A stretch of 64,000 nt of DNA from Bacillus sp. ISL-41 (lineage in GTDB: Bacteria > Bacillota > Bacilli > Bacillales > Cytobacillaceae): the NCBI RefSeq assembly GCF_018613235.1, contig NZ_JAGGQP010000016.1:62001-126000 (forward strand), in the 5' to 3' direction. Each line of letters starts with the position of its first letter. Positions within the stretch are counted from its first letter, which is position 1. Positions 9,507-19,931 of the stretch are shown here, piece by piece. The position numbers were made by a program, and so were the translations under genes. A model generated the notes under the pieces. It made no database searches and had not been told where the DNA came from. It saw nothing but the letters and a program-made list of their open reading frames with translations.

Positions 9507-10675
9507 TCCTTTATTTTCTCCTTCTCATTTGGCACGACACCATAGATTACAGAACGTTCGATTTCTTCAAGAATGTCTCGCAGCCACGGACCTGGGTGTT
9601 TATCCAGCCATGACATGACATCATTTCCCGTTACATCCAATTCCTTTCGGTGCTTGATCGGAAGCCGCTCATGCAAACCTCTGATTTCATCGTCGCTGAC
9701 ACTACCGTTATGGAGGGACGCATACACTATTTCAGCACTAATCGCATCTTCCAGACCTGCCTTATAAACCATTTCCAGACTCCAGTCATTTTCAAGACGA
9801 TGTAATAACAAAGAATGAATTTTGTTGATGCTTTTAATTTTATTCACCGGAAGCTTCCATTCTCTCAGGAAATTATCTATTTCCTTGTCCTTCAATCCTA
9901 ATTCAAAAACTAACAGAACCCAGGACTCTGTCAGTCGGAAGTTCTTTCCTAAACGGCTCGAAAAGCTTCTTACTTTATCACTACGATTTTTCAATCCTGG
10001 CAAAAATTGAATCATCCCGCTATTCGCCAGCAATTGAACCGCTTCGCTCCTGCCAATCCCCACAAGCAATTTCTCGAACTCAACAGTTTTCCGTTCGACC
10101 GCAATGTTCTCAAGCAGATGACAGTGAGCTGCAAGCGATTCTAACGTATACTTTTCAATCGAAAAACATAATTGTGACTGGAATCTTACAGCTCTCAGCA
10201 TCCTTAATGCATCTTCACCGAAGCGTTCATCTGGGTTGCCTACAGTCACAATCACCTTTTTGTTTATTGCTTCCTTGCCCGCAAAAGGATCGATAATGTT
10301 CCCTTGCTTGTCCATCGCAATTGCATTCATCGTGAAATCGCGGCGCTGCAAATCTTCTTTTAAAGAACGGATAAAAGAAACCTTATCCGGCCTTCGGAAA
10401 TCAGAGTAATTTTGTTCGGAACGGAATGTCGTGATTTCATAATGTCCGCCTTTATGATGGACAAGAATGGTTCCATGTTCAATTCCCACGTCATTGGTTT
10501 TAGGAAAAATCTGTTTTAATTCCTCAGGTAACGCTGAAGTAGCGATATCAACATCGGATATTTCACGGCCGAGTATATGATCCCTTACAGAACCGCCGAC
10601 AAAATACGCTTCAAATCCAGCATTCTCAATTAACTGGAGGACGGGTACCGCTTGAATGAATGGTTCGCCAATCAT
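9467..10675 (-). CDS. cca: CCA-adding tRNA nucleotidyltransferase
   Basis: Adds or repairs the 3' CCA end of tRNAs without a template. The protein has 402 residues. The nucleotidyltransferase head carries GGSVRD near 28 and the metal-binding DVD in ISDVDIAT, then RRDFTMNA near 113 and the RNA-binding middle region. The ATG overlaps the bshA stop by 4 nt. Belongs to the packed birA-cca-bshA-bshB1-mgsA-dapB group. Confidence 0.95.
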   Translation of the reverse strand: MIGEPFIQAVPVLQLIENAGFEAYFVGGSVRDHILGREISDVDIATSALPEELKQIFPKTNDVGIEHGTILVHHKGGHYEITTFRSEQNYSDFRRPDKVSFIRSLKEDLQRRDFTMNAIAMDKQGNIIDPFAGKEAINKKVIVTVGNPDERFGEDALRMLRAVRFQSQLCFSIEKYTLESLAAHCHLLENIAVERKTVEFEKLLVGIGRSEAVQLLANSGMIQFLPGLKNRSDKVRSFSSRLGKNFRLTESWVLLVFELGLKDKEIDNFLREWKLPVNKIKSINKIHSLLLHRLENDWSLEMVYKAGLEDAISAEIVYASLHNGSVSDDEIRGLHERLPIKHRKELDVTGNDVMSWLDKHPGPWLRDILEEIERSVIYGVVPNEKEKIKEWLNAFNQKSEKN

Positions 10676-11811
10676 TGTACATCCTGCCCAACGATATTAT
10701 AATAGATTCTTTCATATTCAGATACGATTTGTTCTGCGCTGAAGCTCATTTCTGCCCGTTCGATTGAGTTTTTAGCAAATTGCTTTTGAAGTTCCGTATT
10801 TGAAAGTATATCAACAGCTTTAGACGTTATTTCTTCGATATTTCCCATTTCGCAAATATATCCCGTTTTCCCGTCCACGATCACTTCTGGAATCCCTCCT
10901 ACATTCGTCCCGATACATGGTACGCCACAAGCCATAGCCTCTAAAGCTACCAGTCCGAAACTTTCTTTTTCAGAAAGGAGAAGCATCAAATCACTTAATG
11001 AATATAGCTCCTCAACTCTTTCCTGCTTTCCAAGAAGCAGTACTTTGTCACGAATCCCCAGCTCACTTGCAAGATTGCAGACAGTCTTCATTTCCGGTCC
11101 ATCTCCTACAAGCAAAAGTTTGGCCGGCATTTTTTCTGCGATACCTGCGAATGTTTTAATGACATCTGGAACTCTTTTAACTGGCCGGAAGTTGGATACA
11201 TGGATGACCACTTTCTCTTCAGGAAGGATTCCATATTCTTTTCTAAGATCTGTTGAATCACTGCGCTTGTTGACACGAGTGTCGATGAAGTTGTAGACAC
11301 AGTTAATTTCCTTTTCTGGTTTGATCAAATCATAGGTTTGCTGGATAAGCGAATTGGACACTGCTGTAACAACATCCGATTTTTCAATACCGAAGCGAAT
11401 GGCATCCGTTAGAGATGGATCATATCCAAGTACGGTAATATCGGTACCGTGAAGCGTAGTGACAATCTTCAGATCACGTCCGCTCATCTGGCGGGCCAAA
11501 ATGGCACAGACAGCATGGGGGATCGCATAATGGACGTGGAGGACATCTAAATTTTCCAAGACTGCGACCTCTGCAATCTTGCTGGCCAGCGCAATATCGT
11601 ATGGCGGATATTGGAACACTGAGTATTGATTGACCTCTACCTCATGAGAATAAATATTTCGGTACATTTTCTTCAGCCTGAAGGGAAGGCTCGATGAAAT
11701 GAAATGAATCTCATGCCCTTTCTCTGCCAGCAGCTTCCCAAGTTCTGTTGCGACAACACCAGATCCCCCCACCGTCGGGTAGCAGGTGATGCCAATTTTT
11801 AATTTCTTCAT
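10672..11811 (-). CDS. bshA: N-acetyl-alpha-D-glucosaminyl L-malate synthase
   Basis: First step of bacillithiol synthesis: transfers GlcNAc from UDP-GlcNAc to L-malate. The 379-residue GT4 glycosyltransferase shows [12 protein letters not shown] near 16, THIGH-family-like HGTDITVLG near 122, and the EX7E element [14 protein letters not shown] near 290. Overlaps both bshB1 and cca by 4 nt. Works with bshB1 next door; the matching disulfide reductase ypdA lies at 56 kb. Confidence 0.95.
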   Translation of the reverse strand: MKKLKIGITCYPTVGGSGVVATELGKLLAEKGHEIHFISSSLPFRLKKMYRNIYSHEVEVNQYSVFQYPPYDIALASKIAEVAVLENLDVLHVHYAIPHAVCAILARQMSGRDLKIVTTLHGTDITVLGYDPSLTDAIRFGIEKSDVVTAVSNSLIQQTYDLIKPEKEINCVYNFIDTRVNKRSDSTDLRKEYGILPEEKVVIHVSNFRPVKRVPDVIKTFAGIAEKMPAKLLLVGDGPEMKTVCNLASELGIRDKVLLLGKQERVEELYSLSDLMLLLSEKESFGLVALEAMACGVPCIGTNVGGIPEVIVDGKTGYICEMGNIEEITSKAVDILSNTELQKQFAKNSIERAEMSFSAEQIVSEYERIYYNIVGQDVQ

Positions 11812-12530
11812 TTTCCTTCCCCTAACAAATCCTTGTGGATTAACAATGGTTTTTTGGATATAAAGCCTTCGGCATATGCGGTGCCAACTTCCTTGCCGAA
11901 TAATTTTTCGCGCGCCTCGACTGTTTCGATGTAGCCGTTCACCAGCGGGGTGTCAAATGTGGCTGCCCCTTTCACGAATTGGCTTTCGTAAGCATTCAGT
12001 GCGCTGATTTTTAAATGGATAAAGTCCGAAACATCAACAACAAAATCAGGTTTGTGGAATCCATTAATCATATAAAAATACAAAGCTTTTGGCCTATGTG
12101 GTGCCAATCCATGATTTTCATCATATTTTCTTACTGCTGCCGAAAAGACCGCCTCCTCGACAAGGCGGGCACAGCTGCCATGGTCAGGATGACGGTCGTC
12201 AAAATAAGGTGCAAAAACTATGTCCGGTTTGTTTCGCCTGATCACTCTAACAATTTCCCTTATGTATTCTTCCTTTAAAAACAAGCCTCTGTCCGGCAAG
12301 TCAAGTGCTTCCCTCATCTTCACTCCGAGAATGCCGGCTGCTTCATTCGCTTCGCGGCTCCTGATCTCTACTGTTCCATTCGAAGACATTTCAGCTTTGG
12401 TCAAATCACAAATACCAATCCATTTACCTTCAGCAGTATATTTTGCGATTGTACCGCCCATCCCGATTTCCACATCATCGGCATGGGCACCAAATGCCAG
12501 AATATCAAGCTTCATTGCTTCCATTTTCAT
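11808..12530 (-). CDS. bshB1: Bacillithiol biosynthesis deacetylase BshB1
   Basis: Removes the acetyl group from GlcNAc-malate, the second step of bacillithiol synthesis. Zinc-dependent LmbE/PIG-L fold: [12 protein letters not shown] near the N-terminus supplies the metal-binding His-Asp-Asp, and HPDHGSC near 110 supplies the third His. About 240 residues. The start is uncertain: ATGs at 12530, 12524 and 12515 are in frame, all inside the mgsA 3' end, and none has a strong ribosome site. The conserved region begins MKLDILAFG, at 12515. Confidence 0.92.
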   Translation of the reverse strand: MKMEAMKLDILAFGAHADDVEIGMGGTIAKYTAEGKWIGICDLTKAEMSSNGTVEIRSREANEAAGILGVKMREALDLPDRGLFLKEEYIREIVRVIRRNKPDIVFAPYFDDRHPDHGSCARLVEEAVFSAAVRKYDENHGLAPHRPKALYFYMINGFHKPDFVVDVSDFIHLKISALNAYESQFVKGAATFDTPLVNGYIETVEAREKLFGKEVGTAYAEGFISKKPLLIHKDLLGEGK

Positions 12531-12936
12531 CACCAGTTTCTTCTTTCACTATATTTCGCCAATCAAGGTCTCCTCTTTCAATTCCTTTGACAAGAATTTC
12601 CGCTGTTCCCATATTGGTCGCAAGCGGAACAGAATATACATCACATAACCGAACCAGGGCCGTCACGTCAGGTTCATGCGGCTGGGCAGTTAGTGGGTCT
12701 CTAAAGAAGAACACTGCGTCCATTAGATTGTTCGCGATTCTTGCGCCGATTTCCTGGTCGCCGCCAAGCGGGCCAGATTGAAACCTTGTCACTTCCAAAC
12801 CAGTTGCTTCAATGATTCGCACCCCTGTAGTCCCGGTTGCGAATAATGTATGCTTTTCAAAAATCTCCTTATAAGCGACTGCGAACCCCACTAAATCGTC
12901 TTTCTTTTTATCATGGGCAATTAAGGCAATGTTCAT
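12505..12936 (-). CDS. mgsA: Methylglyoxal synthase
   Basis: Converts dihydroxyacetone phosphate to methylglyoxal, a bypass of lower glycolysis. The protein has 143 residues: [10 protein letters not shown] at the N-terminus, FATGTTG near 38 for phosphate binding, and [11 protein letters not shown] near 60 with the catalytic Asp. The ATG at 12936 with AGGGGAGA upstream fits the family start better than the in-frame ATG six codons earlier. Confidence 0.95.
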   Translation of the reverse strand: MNIALIAHDKKKDDLVGFAVAYKEIFEKHTLFATGTTGVRIIEATGLEVTRFQSGPLGGDQEIGARIANNLMDAVFFFRDPLTAQPHEPDVTALVRLCDVYSVPLATNMGTAEILVKGIERGDLDWRNIVKEETGDENGSNEA

Positions 12937-12946
12937 GGTTTCTCCC

Positions 12947-13747
12947 CTATTCAATGATATTCTCTAATCCGTAAACAAAAGCGTCCATTTTCATGACTGT
13001 ATCCACCGCAAGTTTGACTCCGGACATAAAGGAGCTTCGATTGTACGAATCATGGCGGATCGTCAATGTTTGTCCGTCAGCACCGAATAATACTTGCTGA
13101 TGGGCAATCAGTCCAGGCAGCCTTACAGAGTGGATGTGCATGCCTTCATAATCCGCACCGCGGGCACCTTGAATCGTTTCCTTCTCGTCAGCATGGCCCT
13201 GTGTTTTCGGTTCACGTACATCGGAGATCATTTGGGCAGTTTTGACTGCTGTGCCCGATGGTGCATCCAGTTTCTGGTCATGGTGCAGTTCAATGATTTC
13301 AACGTCACTGAAATATTTGGCTGCCATTTGTGAGAATTTCATCATCAAAACCGCCCCGACTGCAAAGTTTGGAGCGATGATACAGCCTGTTTCCTGTTCA
13401 GCGCATAGATGTTCAAGCTCTTCAAGGTCTTCCTTGCTGAACCCTGTTGTTCCCACTACGGGGCGAACTTTATATTTTAAAGCAGTCCTTGTGTGGAACA
13501 TGCCTACTTCAGGTGTTGTCAGATCAATCAAGACGTCTGGCTCTACTTCCTGAAGACACTTCTCGAAATCCGTATAAATGAAGGCATCACTCTCCGGAAA
13601 GCCTTCGAGCTCGCCAAGTTTCATTCCTTCATATTTCCTGTCGACAACTCCAACGAGTTCATATGTATCCGTCCCAAGGACCAGATTGACAGCCTCTTTA
13701 CCCATTCTTCCTCTTGGTCCTGCAATAACAATCTTTACTTTTTCCAT
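12947..13747 (-). CDS. dapB: 4-hydroxy-tetrahydrodipicolinate reductase
   Basis: NAD(P)H-dependent reductase of the lysine/diaminopimelate pathway, which also feeds spore dipicolinate. The protein has 266 residues: [10 protein letters not shown] near 10 is the nucleotide-binding loop and [15 protein letters not shown] near 155 is the substrate site. Lies 10 bp upstream of mgsA and 14 bp downstream of ypjD. Confidence 0.96.
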   Translation of the reverse strand: MEKVKIVIAGPRGRMGKEAVNLVLGTDTYELVGVVDRKYEGMKLGELEGFPESDAFIYTDFEKCLQEVEPDVLIDLTTPEVGMFHTRTALKYKVRPVVGTTGFSKEDLEELEHLCAEQETGCIIAPNFAVGAVLMMKFSQMAAKYFSDVEIIELHHDQKLDAPSGTAVKTAQMISDVREPKTQGHADEKETIQGARGADYEGMHIHSVRLPGLIAHQQVLFGADGQTLTIRHDSYNRSSFMSGVKLAVDTVMKMDAFVYGLENIIE

Positions 13748-13761
13748 ATAATTAGTCTCCT

Positions 13762-14103
13762 TTAGCTGTCTTTTCTCGTCCAGCGGTCTTTGTCCCTTGT
13801 ATTGAACTTTTCCATGACCATGTTATGTGCTTCTTCAAGGTCTATATTTAAAGAGTTGGCAAAACAAATCATAACAAACAGCATATCTCCCAGCTCTTCT
13901 TCAATTGTCTTTTCTTTTTCATCGTTTTTCTTTGGCTTTTCGCCATAATAATGGTTAACCTCACGAGCCAGCTCCCCGAGCTCCTCGGTCATGCGTGCAG
14001 TCAATGCAAGCGGACTGAAGTAACCTTCTTTAAATTGGCTTATATAAGTATCAACTTCCTGCTGGAGTTCTTTCATCGTTTTATTTCCACTCAAGAAACT
14101 CAC
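13762..14103 (-). CDS. ypjD: MazG-like nucleotide pyrophosphohydrolase YpjD
   Basis: A 113-residue all-alpha NTP pyrophosphatase. The metal-binding pattern is visible as [12 protein letters not shown] near 41 and [10 protein letters not shown] near 70. The GTG at 14103 gives an N-terminus ending [12 protein letters not shown], close to the B. subtilis protein; an ATG nine codons in is the alternative. The likely role is cleaning of non-canonical nucleotides. First gene of the minus-strand group that runs to birA. Confidence 0.88.
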   Translation of the reverse strand: MSFLSGNKTMKELQQEVDTYISQFKEGYFSPLALTARMTEELGELAREVNHYYGEKPKKNDEKEKTIEEELGDMLFVMICFANSLNIDLEEAHNMVMEKFNTRDKDRWTRKDS

Positions 14104-14289
14104 CTAACCTTTATTTGTATGTATATCTATATCGATGTTAGCTTAATGGAGGTGCTTTGACAAATATTTTTATTTCAAACTAATCCTGGACCTATCAGCA
14201 AAAAAGCTTTATACCACCAATTATGCCTGACTCATTACGCGGCATGGAACATAGAAGATTCCGACTCTTCCATCCTCCCCTGTAAAAGA
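14104..14289. other. Divergent intergenic region between ypjD and ypjC
   Basis: Holds the divergent promoters. A possible ypjD promoter (TTGTCA, 17 bp, TAACAT on the minus strand) starts near 14160. No gene or repeat seen. Confidence 0.4.
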
Positions 14290-14318
14290 TTGCCCTTGTT
14301 GGGTATATTTTATATAAT
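14290..14318 (+). promoter_or_regulatory. Sigma-A-type promoter of the YitT-family gene
   Basis: TTGCCC at 14290-14295, a 17-bp spacer and a perfect TATAAT at 14313-14318, about 50 bp before the GTG start. Confidence 0.65.
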
Positions 14319-14370
14319 ATAAGCGCTTTATAAGGTAAAACTTCAGTCGTACTATTAGGAGGAATAATTC

Positions 14371-15243
14371 GTGCTAAACGGCTTAAAATTCAAAAACATC
14401 TTCTTTATTTTGCTTGGTGCGGCTATTTTTTCATTCGGTCTAGTTCATTTCAATATGCAAAATAACCTGGCAGAGGGTGGCTTTACCGGTATTACACTTT
14501 TGCTCTATTTCGTATTCGGCTGGTCTCCTTCTATCACGAACTTATTGTTAAACTTGCCGCTTTTTTTCATAGGCTGGAAGCTGCTTGGCCGGAATGTATT
14601 TATTTACACCATCATTGGCACAGTGGGTGTCTCCATTTTCCTGGGGATATTTCAAAAATATCAAATCGAGATGCCATTATATGAGGATTTGTTTTTAGCG
14701 GCTTTATTTGCGGGTGTGTTCATCGGCATCGGTCTTGGCATAATCTTCCGTTACGGAGGGACTACAGGCGGAGTCGACATTATCGCAAGATTGGCGCAAA
14801 AGTATTTTGGGTGGACAATGGGCAGGACAATGTTCATGTTCGACTTTGGTGTCATTACACTCTCACTCATTACATATTTGAACTACAGGGAAGCCATGTA
14901 TACGCTTGTGGTCGTTTTTGTAGGAGCCAGGGTGATTGACTTTATGCAGGAGGGTTCGTATGCTGCCAGAGGAGCTATGATCATCTCGGAGAAAAATGAG
15001 GATATTGCAGCGAAAATCATGAAAGAAATGGATCGCGGAGTCACCAGCCTCAAAGCTGTAGGCTCATATACGAAAGCGGAAAGAGATGTTCTTTACTGCG
15101 TTGTCGCCAAGAATGAAATCGTCCGATTGAAAAGCGTCATTAATTCTGTGGATCCCCACGCATTTGTATCAGTTACCGTTGTCCATGATGTCCTGGGTGA
15201 AGGATTTACGCTTGATGAAAATAAGTTGCCTTTGGAAAGATAA
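14371..15243 (+). CDS. ypjC: YitT-family membrane protein (DUF161 plus DUF2179)
   Basis: A 290-residue integral membrane protein. Five or six hydrophobic helices fill residues ~8-190 with the family stretch RYGGTTGGVDIIARL near 130. A cytoplasmic C-terminal domain (MIISEKNEDIAAKIMKE..., DVLYCVVAKNE) is the DUF2179 sensor-like fold. Transport function is suspected for the family but the substrate is unknown. GTG start preceded by AGGAGG. It is the first of few plus-strand genes and has its own promoter and terminator. Confidence 0.87.
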   Translation: MLNGLKFKNIFFILLGAAIFSFGLVHFNMQNNLAEGGFTGITLLLYFVFGWSPSITNLLLNLPLFFIGWKLLGRNVFIYTIIGTVGVSIFLGIFQKYQIEMPLYEDLFLAALFAGVFIGIGLGIIFRYGGTTGGVDIIARLAQKYFGWTMGRTMFMFDFGVITLSLITYLNYREAMYTLVVVFVGARVIDFMQEGSYAARGAMIISEKNEDIAAKIMKEMDRGVTSLKAVGSYTKAERDVLYCVVAKNEIVRLKSVINSVDPHAFVSVTVVHDVLGEGFTLDENKLPLER

Positions 15244-15303
15244 AAACATATAGGAGCTAAAGCAGGGGCATTCTCAAAGTGGAAATTATCTTTCCTGCCA
15301 CAT

Positions 15304-15337
15304 AAAAAAAAATCCGGATCTATGTCCGGATTTTTTT
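15304..15337. terminator. Bidirectional terminator between ypjC and yugP
   Basis: ATCCGGA / TCCGGAT stem with A runs on one side and T runs on the other, so it works for both converging genes. Confidence 0.85.
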
Positions 15338-16013
15338 AATCTTCACTAGTCATCCCTGTGTAAATCATTACTAAACGAACAAGTTCTAGTACCGCAACAG
15401 CGGCCGCAGCTACATATGTCAATGCAGCGGCATTCAAGACTTTCTTTGTTTCTCTTTCTTCATCATTCCTGATGATCCCAGCTGAAACAACCTGTTCCAT
15501 TGCACGGTTCGATGCATTGAATTCAACAGGCAAAGTTACCACTTGGAAAACAACAGCAGCGGCCATGAAAAGAATACCCAGTAAAAGCAATCCGCTTAAT
15601 TGAGCGAAAATCCCAATCAGGATCAGAATCCAGGAAAAGTTTGAACCTAGGCTTGCCACTGGAACAAGCGCATGGCGGAATCGAAGGAACGAGTAGTCCT
15701 CAGCATCCTGAATCGCATGGCCTACTTCGTGAGCAGCGATTGCAGCTGCTGCAACTGAATGCCCAAAAAAGTTATCTGAAGATAAACGTACAACCTTTGA
15801 ACGCGGGTCGTAGTGGTCACTTAAATAACCTCTGGTTTCTTCGACACCTACATTGTATAAACCGTTATCATCAAGAATTTTACGAGCCACCTCTGCGCCC
15901 GTCATTTGGGACGAAGAAGCCACCTGTGAATACTTCTTGTATGCTCCTTTTACCTTGAATTGAGCCCATAACGGGATCAAAATAATAAGCGCAAAATAGA
16001 TTATTATAGACAT
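15336..16013 (-). CDS. yugP: YugP-like neutral zinc metallopeptidase, membrane
   Basis: A 225-residue membrane protease of the YugP family. A hydrophobic N-terminus precedes AAHEVGHAIQDAE near 95-107, the HExxH zinc site, and further helices fill 115-165 and 195-218. Substrate unknown. In B. subtilis the yugP gene is elsewhere in the genome as far as I recall, so its place between ypjC and ypjB here would be a local difference. Confidence 0.85.
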   Translation of the reverse strand: MSIIIYFALIILIPLWAQFKVKGAYKKYSQVASSSQMTGAEVARKILDDNGLYNVGVEETRGYLSDHYDPRSKVVRLSSDNFFGHSVAAAAIAAHEVGHAIQDAEDYSFLRFRHALVPVASLGSNFSWILILIGIFAQLSGLLLLGILFMAAAVVFQVVTLPVEFNASNRAMEQVVSAGIIRNDEERETKKVLNAAALTYVAAAAVAVLELVRLVMIYTGMTSED

Positions 16014-16074
16014 CTAGTACCTCCCCTTACATCTCATGATGTTATCACTATTTTATAAATACTAGAATACGGTG

Positions 16075-16872
16075 TCAATTCTTATGTTCTTTTTGCACAT
16101 TTCTTTTTTTGTCATTGTCGCCTCTATATTTTCTCCAGCCCACATAGGACAATGTAAGAATAATGATACTTCCAGTGGAAATCATTACCCACCACAGTGA
16201 AGGGTCCGCCTCATCCTCTGTCATATCGTCAAAGATATTCTGCAAATCCGATTCAAGCATTTCAAGCTCTTCCTTGCTGGAAGCCTCTTGTAATACCTGC
16301 GGACGATACTGGTCAATAAAACTTACTTTGGCATCAACTTTTTGAATCCTTTCCGGATTGATGTCAATCTTCATACTTGGATAAATCACATTGTATAAAG
16401 ACAAAAATGAATTAAGGTTCGAATGAAATTGGTCATTGTCACCCTCATATGCAGCAGTCTTCATATCATTGAAAACCGTCATGATGGGCCCTTCCATCTC
16501 TGTCCATAATGGCTGATGCGTGGAAGCAATCGCATCAATGACAAGCCTGAATTTTGTGACCCTGTTCATCCTTTCGGCATGTCCCAGGTCTGCGTTTGCT
16601 ACAGCTTCAACTGCTTCATCATGTGCCACAGTGATAATCCGCAGTTCATCCATGGTAAAAGGCCGTTCATTTCCAGTAACCAGCAAGAATTCTTCTGAAA
16701 AATGATCCAGCAGCCTGTTTGCATCTTCATACCGGTGGAGTTTAACCATTTGCAGTGCTTGGTCTGATATATTATCTAGTTCTTCAACAGGCGACTGTGG
16801 TTCTGCATATGCTGCGAACGGCGCAATCAATAATAATAGCACCGAAATGAATAAAAGATATTTTGCTCTCAT
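16075..16872 (-). CDS. ypjB: Sporulation protein YpjB
   Basis: A 265-residue secreted or membrane-anchored protein. Signal peptide at residues 1-24 (ending AAYAEP), a long helical extracytoplasmic domain, one membrane helix near 233-252 (WWVMISTGSIIILTLSYVGW) and a basic tail. Known as a sporulation-associated protein of Bacillus; mechanism unknown. The ATG at 16872 has a GGGGGG ribosome site; the longer open frame is ignored. Confidence 0.85.
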   Translation of the reverse strand: MRAKYLLFISVLLLLIAPFAAYAEPQSPVEELDNISDQALQMVKLHRYEDANRLLDHFSEEFLLVTGNERPFTMDELRIITVAHDEAVEAVANADLGHAERMNRVTKFRLVIDAIASTHQPLWTEMEGPIMTVFNDMKTAAYEGDNDQFHSNLNSFLSLYNVIYPSMKIDINPERIQKVDAKVSFIDQYRPQVLQEASSKEELEMLESDLQNIFDDMTEDEADPSLWWVMISTGSIIILTLSYVGWRKYRGDNDKKRNVQKEHKN

Positions 16873-16941
16873 TCCTGTCCCCCCTCTAAATACTATTAAA
16901 ATGTATGAGAGGGTGGACAAGGTTAGACCAAAATTCCAGGG

Positions 16942-17547
16942 TTATCTTAATCTTTTTAGTGAAAGGGAGAATCGCCCCGGCCGCAGCCCGAAGTAATATC
17001 CGACGGCAATCGAGAAGATGCTCAGCCAAAATGTAAAATACCCAATCTGGTCCATGTATAAATCTAGCGTATGGTACCTTGGCATCATTTCAAAAACATA
17101 ATCAATGATTTCATTATGAAGAAGTACAACAGCGGCTGCAATTAAATGCCATGGCTTCATTCGATAAAAAGGAGCATATAGGACACCTTCCACTGCCATA
17201 GCAAAATGAGATGCCATTAGCATAAGCCCGATCCAGTCCAGCTGTCCTGAAACGAAGAATACCATTAAATTCATGACTACCGCCCAAAGGCCATATTTGA
17301 CTAGGCTAACAATAGCCAATGCTTCCATAAGCGGCCAGTTTTTCCCCATCAGGAATGCCCCTAGTACGAAAACAAAAAACAAACTGGCAGTCGGACTATC
17401 AGGTACAAATAAAAGGAATTCTGGCGGCGTATCAATAAGCTGCCATTTATACCAATAATACCCATAAGCCGTCCCTAAAATATTCACCCAAAATAACAGC
17501 CATAATACAGATCTATGCCCTAGCAAAGGGTATATTCTTTTAATCAT
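16942..17547 (-). CDS. ypjA: YpjA-like membrane protein (DUF1405)
   Basis: About 201 residues with five to six transmembrane helices and typical DUF1405 stretches (GTAYGYYWYKWQL near 26, PDSPTASLFFVFVLG near 50, HNEIIDYVFEMMPRYH near 145). The ATG at 17547 has GGAGAT 8 nt upstream; a start five codons earlier lacks a good site. It lies 69 bp upstream of ypjB and is probably co-transcribed. Function unknown. Confidence 0.82.
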   Translation of the reverse strand: MIKRIYPLLGHRSVLWLLFWVNILGTAYGYYWYKWQLIDTPPEFLLFVPDSPTASLFFVFVLGAFLMGKNWPLMEALAIVSLVKYGLWAVVMNLMVFFVSGQLDWIGLMLMASHFAMAVEGVLYAPFYRMKPWHLIAAAVVLLHNEIIDYVFEMMPRYHTLDLYMDQIGYFTFWLSIFSIAVGYYFGLRPGRFSLSLKRLR

Positions 17548-17726
17548 TCTGACTATCTCCATTCCAAAGTTATCTATTCCTATTATTACAGTTTATAGAA
17601 AATAAACCAAGTATTCCTTAGTTGTTTTCATTAAGTGCCATCTGTCTTCAATTCATTTCTTATCAATATTTATCTCTAAACAAATAAACTTTTTATGTAA
17701 GGGTGACCCATGAATACAATTTGCGC

Positions 17727-17761
17727 AAAAAAGAACCTGCAAGTTACCTTGCAGGTTCTTT
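17727..17761 (-). terminator. Terminator of the qcrABC operon
   Basis: A perfect 13-bp stem AAGAACCTGCAAG with a 4-nt loop and a T run on the minus strand, just after the qcrC stop. Confidence 0.9.
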
Positions 17762-17767
17762 GACATA

Positions 17768-18526
17768 TTACTCGCTTAGGCCGTCGATGAATTCAGCAAG
17801 AGTCTTGAGTTCTTCATCCGTACCTTTGAAAACTGCAGGCATGCTTCCTTTACCATTCTTGGCAACGTCTGCAATTTCTTCAGCATTCATTTTAGTATCC
17901 AACAGACTTGGAGCCGTGGCACTGCCGGCAAACTCCCCGCCATGGCAGGAAGTACATGTTTGCGCCTGTGCGATTTTGTATCCATCTGAGTTTTTGTCGA
18001 TTTCGACATCTACAATCTGTCCCTGTTTCTTGGCTGCTTCCCAGTCATGGTGGGCTACAGATTCCCATGTAAGGTAGAAAACTGAAGCGATAGACAACAG
18101 CATAAAACCAGTTGCAAGCGGACGCTTTGATGGACGGCGCTCTGGTCCGCGGTCAATAAATGGAGCCAGCATTAACGCTCCAAAAGCAAGACCCGGGATA
18201 ACCAATGCCCCGATTACAGTATATGGACCGGAAGCATACGAATATTTAAGCAATTGATATAAGAATAAGAAATACCAGTCTGGCAATGGAATATAACCTG
18301 TATCAGTAGGATCAGCAATCCTCTCAAGCGGAGACGGGTGAGCAATTGTCAAGCTCAAGTATCCGATCAGGAAGACCGCACCAACCATCCATTCCTTCAA
18401 CAGGAAGTTTGGCCAAAACGCTTCCGTTTTGCCAGGGTATTCCGAGTAATCCTTCGGAATATTAGGCTTGCGTTCTGCAGGGACACGAGAGTCTCCTACG
18501 AACTTCATACCTTTACCACGATGCAT
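17768..18526 (-). CDS. qcrC: Menaquinol:cytochrome c reductase, cytochrome b/c subunit
   Basis: A 252-residue fusion typical of Bacillus. The N-terminal part resembles subunit IV of the b6f complex, with three membrane helices. The C-terminal part is a cytochrome c domain with one haem-binding motif CTSCH near 203-207 and a distal Met in KGSMPAVF. Passes electrons from QcrB towards cytochrome c on the outer face. The ATG at 18526 has AAAAAGGAGGGG upstream. Confidence 0.95.
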   Translation of the reverse strand: MHRGKGMKFVGDSRVPAERKPNIPKDYSEYPGKTEAFWPNFLLKEWMVGAVFLIGYLSLTIAHPSPLERIADPTDTGYIPLPDWYFLFLYQLLKYSYASGPYTVIGALVIPGLAFGALMLAPFIDRGPERRPSKRPLATGFMLLSIASVFYLTWESVAHHDWEAAKKQGQIVDVEIDKNSDGYKIAQAQTCTSCHGGEFAGSATAPSLLDTKMNAEEIADVAKNGKGSMPAVFKGTDEELKTLAEFIDGLSE

Positions 18527-18591
18527 CGAGCAATCCCCTCCTTTTTCCGTCATTGGCGAATCAAAATTCGCCCAACATTTTCATTCGAATT

Positions 18592-19266
18592 TTACAATGG
18601 ACCAGAAATACCTTGCTTACGAATCATCAGGAAGTGCGCTCCCATCAAGCCTAAAAGTGCAGCAGGCAAGAAGAATACGTGGATCGCAAAGAAACGAGTC
18701 AAGGTTTGAGCACCAACGATCGTTGAATGTCCAGAAAGTAATATCTTAATGTATGGCCCAATCAATGGTACAGCTTCTGCAATCTGCAATGTAACCTTAG
18801 TTGCGAATAATGCTTTCATATCCCATGGAAGCAGATATCCAGTCAAGCCAAGAGCCAGCATAACGAAGAAAATCAGAACTCCGACAACCCAGTTCAATTC
18901 ACGAGGTTTCTTATAAGCTCCCTGGAAGAACACGCGAAGCGTATGTAAGAACATCATAACGATGACAAGGCTCGCTCCCCAGTGATGCATACCGCGGACA
19001 ATTTGTCCGAATGCTACCTGGTTTTGAAGATAATAAACAGATTCCCATGCGTTCTTGATGTCCGGCACATAGTACATTGTCAGGAACATCCCAGATAGGA
19101 TCTGAATGACAGTGATGAAAAACGTCAGACCGCCAAAGCAATACACGAACGCTGAAAAGTGGTGCGCCGGGTTAACGTGCTCAGGTACCTCATGGTCTGC
19201 GATATCGCGCCACAAAGGCGTAATATCTAAACGCTCATCTACCCAATCGTAAATTTTGTTTAACAA
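18592..19266 (-). CDS. qcrB: Menaquinol:cytochrome c reductase, cytochrome b6 subunit
   Basis: A 224-residue integral membrane cytochrome b6. The haem-ligand histidines are visible in GMHHWGASLVIVMMFLHTLRVF near 92-113 and in helix 4. The motif GYLLPWDMKALFATKV near 143 lines the quinol site. Second gene of qcrABC, 3 bp after qcrA. Confidence 0.97.
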   Translation of the reverse strand: MLNKIYDWVDERLDITPLWRDIADHEVPEHVNPAHHFSAFVYCFGGLTFFITVIQILSGMFLTMYYVPDIKNAWESVYYLQNQVAFGQIVRGMHHWGASLVIVMMFLHTLRVFFQGAYKKPRELNWVVGVLIFFVMLALGLTGYLLPWDMKALFATKVTLQIAEAVPLIGPYIKILLSGHSTIVGAQTLTRFFAIHVFFLPAALLGLMGAHFLMIRKQGISGPL

Positions 19267-19269
19267 AGA

Positions 19270-19776
19270 TTACGCCCCCTTTCGTGGTTCGGCTTTTCCT
19301 ACATAAAGGAACCCGTCTTTTTCTTTTGTTGGATATACATCCAATGGTGCCAACGGCGGTGTGCCAGGCACGTTTGTACCGTCCTTTTCATAAAGACCGT
19401 AGTGGCAAGGACAGAAGAACATATTCGGGTTTTTCTTATCCGTATTCCAGTCTACTACACAACCAAGGTGTTTACATACTGGCGACAGGGCAATAATCTC
19501 CCCGCCTTCGTTCTTGAAAACCCAAGCAGTTCCAGTTTCTTCAGATTCATACCATGCATCTTTTTGTGTGAAAGAAAAGTTTACTTTTTGCGGTTCATTT
19601 GTGATATCTGCGATCTTCAATGGAGTCGCGATAAAATCTCCCGCATCTTCACCCTTAAGTACAGGATCAACGGCAAATCGAACCATTGGCATCAGCATCC
19701 CTGCAGCCATGAAACCGCCTACACCTGTTAGAGTATAGTTTAAGAATTGTCGTCTTGAAACACGATGCTTACTCAC
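19270..19776 (-). CDS. qcrA: Menaquinol:cytochrome c reductase, Rieske iron-sulfur subunit
   Basis: A 168-residue protein with a twin-arginine-like N-terminus (SRRQFLNYTLTG) and one membrane anchor. The Rieske cluster ligands are CKHLGC near 105 and CPCHYG near 124. GTG start with GAGGGGGG upstream. First gene of the qcr operon. The promoter was not resolved. Confidence 0.97.
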   Translation of the reverse strand: MSKHRVSRRQFLNYTLTGVGGFMAAGMLMPMVRFAVDPVLKGEDAGDFIATPLKIADITNEPQKVNFSFTQKDAWYESEETGTAWVFKNEGGEIIALSPVCKHLGCVVDWNTDKKNPNMFFCPCHYGLYEKDGTNVPGTPPLAPLDVYPTKEKDGFLYVGKAEPRKGA

Positions 19777-19931
19777 GCTATTCCCCCCTCTATTCCCAAG
19801 TTAAGTCCCCAACGGACATAATTTAAACACATTTTAAAACTAGGACATAACCATGATATATCAATCTCATTACAAAATCAATATAATACTATGTTGAAAA
19901 CATTTTTTGCAGTGAGAAAAATAACACTGAA